Source of the DNA: Anaerolineae bacterium
GTDB taxonomy: Bacteria; Chloroflexota; Anaerolineae; Aggregatilineales; Phototrophicaceae
Reading direction: 5' to 3'
Length of the DNA stretch: 62,196 nucleotides
Assembly: GCA_022843385.1 (NCBI GenBank)
Contig: JALHNT010000013.1
Location: 1-62,196 of the forward strand
In this document: piece by piece, positions 57,476 through 62,196 of the stretch
How positions within the stretch are numbered: the first letter of the stretch is position 1
Layout: each line of letters begins with the position of its first letter
Program-made: the position numbers and the translations under genes
The notes under the pieces: generated by a model
The model's database searches: none
What the model was told of the DNA's origin: nothing
Seen by the model: the letters and a program-made list of their open reading frames with translations, nothing else

Positions 57476-58858
57476 ATGGCAGTGGTAGGGCGGTTGACCG
57501 TGAAGACAGAACGTACCTGGCTGGCGCTGGCCGTTGCGGCAGTCATTGTGATCTTGCTGGTCGGCCTGGCTGGCGCAGTGATCGTCAATAATCAGATGAC
57601 CTTGCTGGAGCGTGCCGTGCAAACAGACTCGGCCTGGGTACAGCGCGTCAATGGCCTGTATCGCCCGCTGCTGATCGGTCTGGGCATTAGCCTGTTCGGC
57701 GGTGTGTGTGTCCTGTGTGGGGTGATGATCGGCCTGCGCCGGGTTGACCTTAAAGAGGAAGAGACCCTCAGCCGACTGCGCCGCGCCAACACCGATCTGG
57801 AAGTAAAGTTGACCCAGCGTTCTACCGAGCTGGCCGATGAGCGCACCCACAGCACCACCATCCTGCAAAACCTGACCGAAGCCGTGCTGGTGCTGGACCA
57901 GGGGCGCATCCGCTACAGCAACCGCGCTTTCGCAAACCTGACTGGCTTCACACCTGAAGAGTTAAACGGCCAGCTAACCTCAGACAAGAGTCTGGCGCTC
58001 ATCAACAAGGTTCGCGACTTGTTTCAGGTTGTCAGCCGCAACGGGAATGCAGCCTGGCGCGGCGAAATTCAACTGCCCACTCAGGATGGGCGACACATCG
58101 AACTTCAGGCTTCCGCCGCCAGGCTCGCCAATGGCGCCTCGCCGCGCTGGATCATTGCCATGCGTGACCTGAGCCTGGAGCAGAAATTCCGTGAACATCG
58201 CAGCAATCTGGCTCATGAAATGCGGACGCCGCTTTCGACGCTTCGTTACCGCTTGCATCTGGTGCGAAAGAACCCCGGCAAGCTGGATGAGCACCTGGTC
58301 GTCATGGAAGAAATGGCTGATCTGCTGGCACAGTTGTTGAAAGACCTGATTGATATCGGACGAATCAAGGAAGGCGATCTCAAGCTCGACCTGCAGAAGC
58401 TTGACCTGGGCGATGTGCTGGAAGATACGGTTTCAACCTTCCGTCCCCGGGCCAACAAACGCGCCATCGGATTGCTGACAGACTATACGGGTACAACAGT
58501 CATGGTCAAGGCCGATCAGGAACGACTGACTCAGGCCATCACCAATGTCATCACAAAAGCCGCCAACCAGACCCCCCAGAATGGGCGGGTGGCAGTCAAG
58601 CTGGAGCTGGTCAAACCAACCAGCGGCGAACCACGCGCCTATATTGAAGTGTGCGACAGCGGCCCGGGTCTCTCACAAAAGGCCATCGAGTACCTGTTCA
58701 AGCCGCTCGATCACGCCAGTACCGGACTGGTGACAGATACGGTGTTAGGCTTGAGCCTGGCTAAACAGATCCTACAACTGCACGGCGGTGATCTGGAAGT
58801 GGAAAGTCAGGAAGGCCAGGGAACTACCTTTCGCATGTGGCTTCCCGCCGCATCGTGA
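57476..58858 (+). CDS. PAS-containing sensor histidine kinase (PhoR-like position)
   Basis: This 460-residue kinase has two N-terminal membrane helices (about residues 14-36 and 63-86), a linker with a coiled coil, a PAS domain (about 125-235: 'TEAVLVLDQGRIRYSNRAFANLTG'), a HisKA dimerisation domain with the phosphoacceptor H247 in 'SNLAHEMRTPLSTL', and a HATPase domain. In the ATPase part the N-box reads NVITKAANQTP, so the usual second Asn is Lys; the G1 box DSGPGLS is intact, and G2 reads VLGLSLAK. It is divergent from pstS and probably senses phosphate. No response regulator gene is adjacent. GGGG precedes ATG 57476. Confidence 0.9.
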   Translation: MAVVGRLTVKTERTWLALAVAAVIVILLVGLAGAVIVNNQMTLLERAVQTDSAWVQRVNGLYRPLLIGLGISLFGGVCVLCGVMIGLRRVDLKEEETLSRLRRANTDLEVKLTQRSTELADERTHSTTILQNLTEAVLVLDQGRIRYSNRAFANLTGFTPEELNGQLTSDKSLALINKVRDLFQVVSRNGNAAWRGEIQLPTQDGRHIELQASAARLANGASPRWIIAMRDLSLEQKFREHRSNLAHEMRTPLSTLRYRLHLVRKNPGKLDEHLVVMEEMADLLAQLLKDLIDIGRIKEGDLKLDLQKLDLGDVLEDTVSTFRPRANKRAIGLLTDYTGTTVMVKADQERLTQAITNVITKAANQTPQNGRVAVKLELVKPTSGEPRAYIEVCDSGPGLSQKAIEYLFKPLDHASTGLVTDTVLGLSLAKQILQLHGGDLEVESQEGQGTTFRMWLPAAS

Positions 58859-58873
58859 CAGCGCAGCGCCCAA

Positions 58874-59770
58874 TCAGTTGAAGGCGACATCATAACCATC
58901 CAGATAGTACTGCGTCGGCTGCTTCTTCTGTTCATCAGTGCTGCTCTCATAAACTGATACTTCACCCGCTTGCGCGCGCACCCGAACCTGATAGCGCTGT
59001 CCAGAGTCACCCCGAAACAGGACACGCCAGCGGGTATCATCTGCACGTTCATGCCCATCATAAGCCAGCGCTTTAAAGTCCCTGGCACCGATCTCCCGCC
59101 GCAGCCAGTAATCAGCCGCCTGAACTGGCGCATCATAGCCACACAGCCCGCGCATATGGTCGAGCAGCACTTCACCGCGCTGGGTGGCTTCGACCACGGT
59201 TGCAGCTTGCTCTGGCCGCAACCGGCCGTAGTACAAGCCCCGCGGCAAATAGACCATGGTCGCCGAAAAGCGGTGTCCTCCGATATGTGTCGTTTGCCAT
59301 ACCTGACCCGGTGCAGCCTGACTGAGCGCTTTGTAGAAAGGAAGCCCATCACGAGCGCAGCACAGATCGCGCTTGCCATTGGTACACACCAGATAGAGCT
59401 TCTCATCGCTCAGAGTATGCTCGGTATGGGCATTAGCGATGGCGGGAAGGTTGAGATCCAGCAGGTCATCATAGCTATGCAACCGGAAGCTATACATAAA
59501 GCGATTCTGGGGATCGCTGCGCGCCAGATAAAACGACAATGCTGAGTTATCGCCGGTCTGCCGGATAAACTGCACCCGGGCATTAGGAATAACCTGGGCA
59601 GCATGCTGGAGCTTCTGCCGCACACGTTCGGAAAGCCCGCTCTCTTCAAGCGCTTTTGCTCCCCAGGGGCCGTTGTATTCCAGCAGCAACCAGACCGAGG
59701 TGCGCGGGGCACTGGCGAATTGCTGTTCGCCTGCTTCGGATGATGAGTCACAGCAGGGGTGGTCGAGCAT
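58874..59770 (-). CDS. Sucrase/ferredoxin-like family protein
   Basis: This 298-residue protein resembles the sucrase/ferredoxin-like family (thioredoxin-like ferredoxin fold). It has 'SVWLLLEYNGPWGAKALEES', the Cys-rich 'LYLVCTNGKRDLCCARDGLP' and 'THIGGHRFSATMVYLPRGLYYG'. The CTNGxRDxCC and HIGGHRFAxN-like elements are the family markers. Despite the name these are probably redox or iron-sulfur proteins, not sucrases. ATG 59770 has AAGGA upstream. It lies 94 bases downstream of the toroid gene on the same strand and ends close to the convergent kinase gene. Confidence 0.85.
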   Translation of the reverse strand: MLDHPCCDSSSEAGEQQFASAPRTSVWLLLEYNGPWGAKALEESGLSERVRQKLQHAAQVIPNARVQFIRQTGDNSALSFYLARSDPQNRFMYSFRLHSYDDLLDLNLPAIANAHTEHTLSDEKLYLVCTNGKRDLCCARDGLPFYKALSQAAPGQVWQTTHIGGHRFSATMVYLPRGLYYGRLRPEQAATVVEATQRGEVLLDHMRGLCGYDAPVQAADYWLRREIGARDFKALAYDGHERADDTRWRVLFRGDSGQRYQVRVRAQAGEVSVYESSTDEQKKQPTQYYLDGYDVAFN

Positions 59771-59864
59771 CGTGGTGATCCTTGATTGAATGATGCGACA
59801 GATTGTAGAGTCTTCTCGCGCACCTGCCAACCAACTGCCATCTCTAAAGACACGGAATCCGAAA

Positions 59865-60878
59865 TTAACCCACTCCTTTCAACACACGCAATGCGCGCAG
59901 CGTCACCCATTTATTGGCGCGTTTCTTCGGCCCAAAATCAACCCAGGTTTTCCCCGCATAATCATAATCCAATGTCCAGCATCCCTGAGCGTCCTGTTTA
60001 CTACGGATAAGATTTAAGGTGTTGGACAGGCGATTGTCATTGCCGTACCCCAGGCTGACCAATGCCTCGGCGATTTGCAGGATGTCGGTGACGTAAAACA
60101 CCGGAAAACCAAACTTCCACCAATTGCCACTGGGTTTGTTGCCCCAACCGCTAGGATAAGTAGCATCGGCAGGGTCTACACCGTACAAGAAATCTACGCC
60201 CTGTTGTAGCGCGCGTTCGATCAACGATGTGCGGCGCTCAAGCGGTAGTTTGCTAAATGCAAGCATTACCTTCGTTGCACCCCAGGCACAGGGCAACCGA
60301 TTGTTGGCACCACAGGCAAACAGGGGGCCACATTTACCCGCATAATAGCGAACTGCCGCTTTGTGGTTTTGCATTGGCGCGACCCCTTCACCGGTTACGC
60401 TACGCGCCATCCATTCAAAAGCGCTATCCAGACGTGGGTCATCACAGCCGAGATCAAGCAATGCCGCGCATAAATTACCTTGCAGACAATCGGCTGTTCC
60501 TGAAGGCATCCCTGAGGCTGAAAACTGTCCATTTGAGGTAAGGGCATGGTCAAGCAGATAGGCACAACTTTGCTGAATGCGTTCATCCTGTTTTGCGATC
60601 GCACCCAATTGTGCCAGACAGATAATCGACCACACCGTTGCATAATATTTGGGGTTGTAACCCGGACCGGATTCTGACCAATAACCGGATTCGTGCATCT
60701 GAGCAAGAATGACCGCAATTGGCCCGGAGCGATGCGCCTCTGCCCTGGCCTCAGCCAAGTCCGGGTTGTGGGGTGGACAATCCAATAAGTCGCGTAGTGC
60801 CAGATAACGAACACCAGCTGTTTCTGGCTCCAGCAGCCAAGTGACCGAATCGCCATTGAGCTGATCCTGCCACGACAT
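59865..60878 (-). CDS. Alpha/alpha-toroid (terpene-cyclase-like) protein
   Basis: This 337-residue protein is mostly helical, with repeated elements of the prenyltransferase/squalene-cyclase toroid type: 'QMHESGYWSESGPGYNPKYY', 'NGQFSASGMPSGTADCLQGN', 'CWTLDYDYAGKTWVDFG'. The catalytic DxDD of squalene-hopene cyclase is not visible, so an active cyclase is unlikely. It may be a degraded or binding-only relative; I recall such proteins in Chloroflexota annotated vaguely. ATG 60878 or 60881 (adjacent codons) are both possible. Confidence 0.72.
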   Translation of the reverse strand: MSWQDQLNGDSVTWLLEPETAGVRYLALRDLLDCPPHNPDLAEARAEAHRSGPIAVILAQMHESGYWSESGPGYNPKYYATVWSIICLAQLGAIAKQDERIQQSCAYLLDHALTSNGQFSASGMPSGTADCLQGNLCAALLDLGCDDPRLDSAFEWMARSVTGEGVAPMQNHKAAVRYYAGKCGPLFACGANNRLPCAWGATKVMLAFSKLPLERRTSLIERALQQGVDFLYGVDPADATYPSGWGNKPSGNWWKFGFPVFYVTDILQIAEALVSLGYGNDNRLSNTLNLIRSKQDAQGCWTLDYDYAGKTWVDFGPKKRANKWVTLRALRVLKGVG

Positions 60879-60909
60879 CATTATCCTCCTTTGCTAGCGA
60901 GCCGAAGAA

Positions 60910-62055
60910 CTATCCTTCTCCACCTCCGCCATCATCACCACCACCGCCATCACCCCCTCCACCATCTCCACCCCCTCCACCGCTGTCATCACCCCCACCG
61001 CTATTGTTATCACCCCCGCCACCATTATTGTTGTTGGTGTTGTCGTCAGGTTGATTGTTGGAGCCATTGTTGGACGGTGGCACAATGGTCGGAACTGGCT
61101 GGCTGTCGTCACTCTCCATCTCAAAAACCGGGCAATTAATCTCGCCACAGGTAGCGAACTGGGGCTCGCCCCTCAAATCAAGGCTGTCACAGATGCTGGC
61201 GTTGGCCGGGTCAGCGCAGTAATCTCGCCACGATGACCACTCTTCAGTGTCGGGAATTTCCAGCGCCTCATCCCAGATCACGCTGGCAGCTTCTGCCAGC
61301 ACATCCCAATCGTCATTTTCCCAGAGATAGGGTTCATCAAATGTGTCTTCTGGTGTCAGGCCATCTTCGCCACCCAGCTCCACACTGGCCTCAAAACCGC
61401 GTGGGATGATCTGGGTACGTCCATCGTAGGTGGCGCGCACTTCGCCTTGCAGCGTTGCCAACCGCATGCGTTGACCCGGTACGGCTTGCAACACGGCTGC
61501 CGAACCGACATCCAGCTCCATCCCATTCGCCGTCAGCGTCACCCGGATACCTTCCGGGCTGCGGATGAGGAGCGAGTCAGGCGGCGCTTCATTGCAGCGC
61601 GTCGTTAAACCGCTGGTGGTGAAATAAAATGACTGCATCGGCCCCAGCTGCGGATCACCGCTGTCGGTCAGCGTTACTTCGCCGTACAGGATGAACTGCA
61701 CACCCTGTCCTGGCAGCGTCTCCGGCAGGTTAGCCTGAATGTTGAGCAAAGCCACTCCCCAGGTGCCGGTGCGTTCGTCCAATCCGAAGGTCTGCAATTG
61801 ACGGATCTCACCTACCGGCACTCGATCTGACGGGGTTGTAAACTGGAAATCATTGGTATTACCCAGCGTTGCGGCCAGTTGATTGTTTCCATAGCAGGCT
61901 TCGTTGCGCCCTAGCCCGGCACAAGCTGTCTCGACTGATTGGAGCGCTCGCGAGACCAATTCGGGGCAGTCTAACTGAGCCGCTACCACACTGATCGTGA
62001 GCGCTAGCATTACCAGGCTGAGGGTTGTCCAGCGAAAAAATGAGTGTTTTCTCAT
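60910..62055 (-). CDS. Exported protein with a Gly/Asp/Asn-rich tail
   Basis: This 381-residue protein has a signal peptide (MRKHSFFRWTTLSLVMLALT) and a cysteine-containing domain ('CPELVSRALQSVETACAGLG', 'NEACYGNN', 'CNEAPPDS', 'CADPANASICDS'). A middle part has a FecR-like stretch ('LQAVPGQRMRLATLQGEVRAT'). The last 60 residues are low-complexity: NNGSNNQPDDNTNNNN, then GGGGD repeats to the end. Such tails are flexible linkers or matrix-binding. Start ATG 62055 gives the cleanest signal peptide; 62064 is also possible. The function is unknown. Confidence 0.8.
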   Translation of the reverse strand: MRKHSFFRWTTLSLVMLALTISVVAAQLDCPELVSRALQSVETACAGLGRNEACYGNNQLAATLGNTNDFQFTTPSDRVPVGEIRQLQTFGLDERTGTWGVALLNIQANLPETLPGQGVQFILYGEVTLTDSGDPQLGPMQSFYFTTSGLTTRCNEAPPDSLLIRSPEGIRVTLTANGMELDVGSAAVLQAVPGQRMRLATLQGEVRATYDGRTQIIPRGFEASVELGGEDGLTPEDTFDEPYLWENDDWDVLAEAASVIWDEALEIPDTEEWSSWRDYCADPANASICDSLDLRGEPQFATCGEINCPVFEMESDDSQPVPTIVPPSNNGSNNQPDDNTNNNNGGGGDNNSGGGDDSGGGGGDGGGGDGGGGDDGGGGEG

Positions 62056-62145
62056 GCTTGTCATCCGATTGCCACTCAAGGGATTGTATACACGTACAAT
62101 CATTATAAACGCAAATAGCGTCCATTTGGGAAAGTGAGGCAATCG

Positions 62146-62196
62146 ATGAGGAAATGGATCATACTTATGCTGGCGCTGGCCGCGATTGTGACCGGA
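62146..62196 (+). CDS. Start of an exported protein (cut by window edge)
   Basis: ATG 62146, with GTGAGG upstream at good spacing, opens a frame reading MRKWIILMLALAAIVTG up to the edge. This is a signal-peptide or anchor pattern. It is divergent from the Gly-rich-tailed protein, sharing a 90-bp promoter region. The family cannot be told. Confidence 0.6.
   Translation, partial: MRKWIILMLALAAIVTG

Overview
The window is most consistent with a chromosome segment of a Chloroflexota bacterium, probably of the Anaerolineae type. This is inferred from gene families and style, not from a marker gene. The clues are a fused transaldolase/phosphoglucose isomerase, secreted proteins with Thr/Pro-rich 'TPTP' linkers, beta-propeller and beta-helix surface proteins, tiny Flp-type pilins, F420-type luciferase-like oxidoreductases, a CYP120-like P450 and dispersed intergenic repeats. 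The sequence is GC-rich and tightly packed, with many ATGA start/stop overlaps. I found no rRNA, tRNA, transposase, CRISPR array or prophage.

Layout. Positions 1-5106 hold the N-terminal 1702 codons of a giant secreted protein (minus strand), cut by the window edge. Then come a STAS-like protein, a P450, an M3 oligopeptidase and a DUF1269 protein (5.3-9.9 kb), and a repeat-filled gene-free stretch (9.9-10.8 kb). Next are membrane and cell-surface genes (11.3-14.3 kb), two of the three Flp pilins, a nitrilase/alkyltransferase-like/unknown operon, an epimerase, ComEA and MscL (14.3-19.1 kb). At 19.3-22.0 kb two membrane-anchored EEP hydrolases precede an AhpD-like gene interrupted by an in-frame TGA. 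A second repeat-filled gap (22.0-22.9 kb) is followed by a zinc-ribbon protein, a cytochrome c peroxidase/beta-helix fusion, a kinase-like/FAD-oxidoreductase pair and a quinone-oxidoreductase-like gene. The 30.6-34.7 kb part has a double SWIM-finger gene behind a terminated leader, the third pilin, a glycosyltransferase/TetR pair and an E2 acyltransferase relic. Nucleoside salvage genes, hydrolases, a lone flavoprotein and a glycosidase fill 34.7-42.5 kb. FHA, YbjQ, DnaN, a glycosyltransferase, two tandem F420-type oxidoreductases and the TAL-PGI fusion occupy 42.8-52.0 kb. The phosphate system follows (52.1-58.9 kb): a divergent histidine kinase, a FAS1-PstS fusion, PstC, PstA, PstB and a cupin. 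The right end carries a sucrase/ferredoxin-like protein, an alpha/alpha-toroid protein, a Gly-rich-tailed exported protein and the start of one more exported protein.

Most notable observations. (1) The AhpD-like gene at 19335-19913 reads through a TGA exactly where the second Cys of its CxxC motif belongs. A perfect 7-bp hairpin, with G as the second loop base, starts 24 nt after the TGA at its apical loop. This fits a CxxU selenoprotein with a bacterial SECIS. (2) Upstream of pstS, four TGTTAA/T hexamers recur at exactly 22-bp spacing, and a related pair precedes pstC: a candidate Pho operator. (3) Two proteins have unusual fusions, FAS1-PstS and cytochrome c peroxidase-beta-helix. (4) Two pilin genes 15.6 kb apart encode identical 48-residue proteins yet differ at 13 synonymous third positions.
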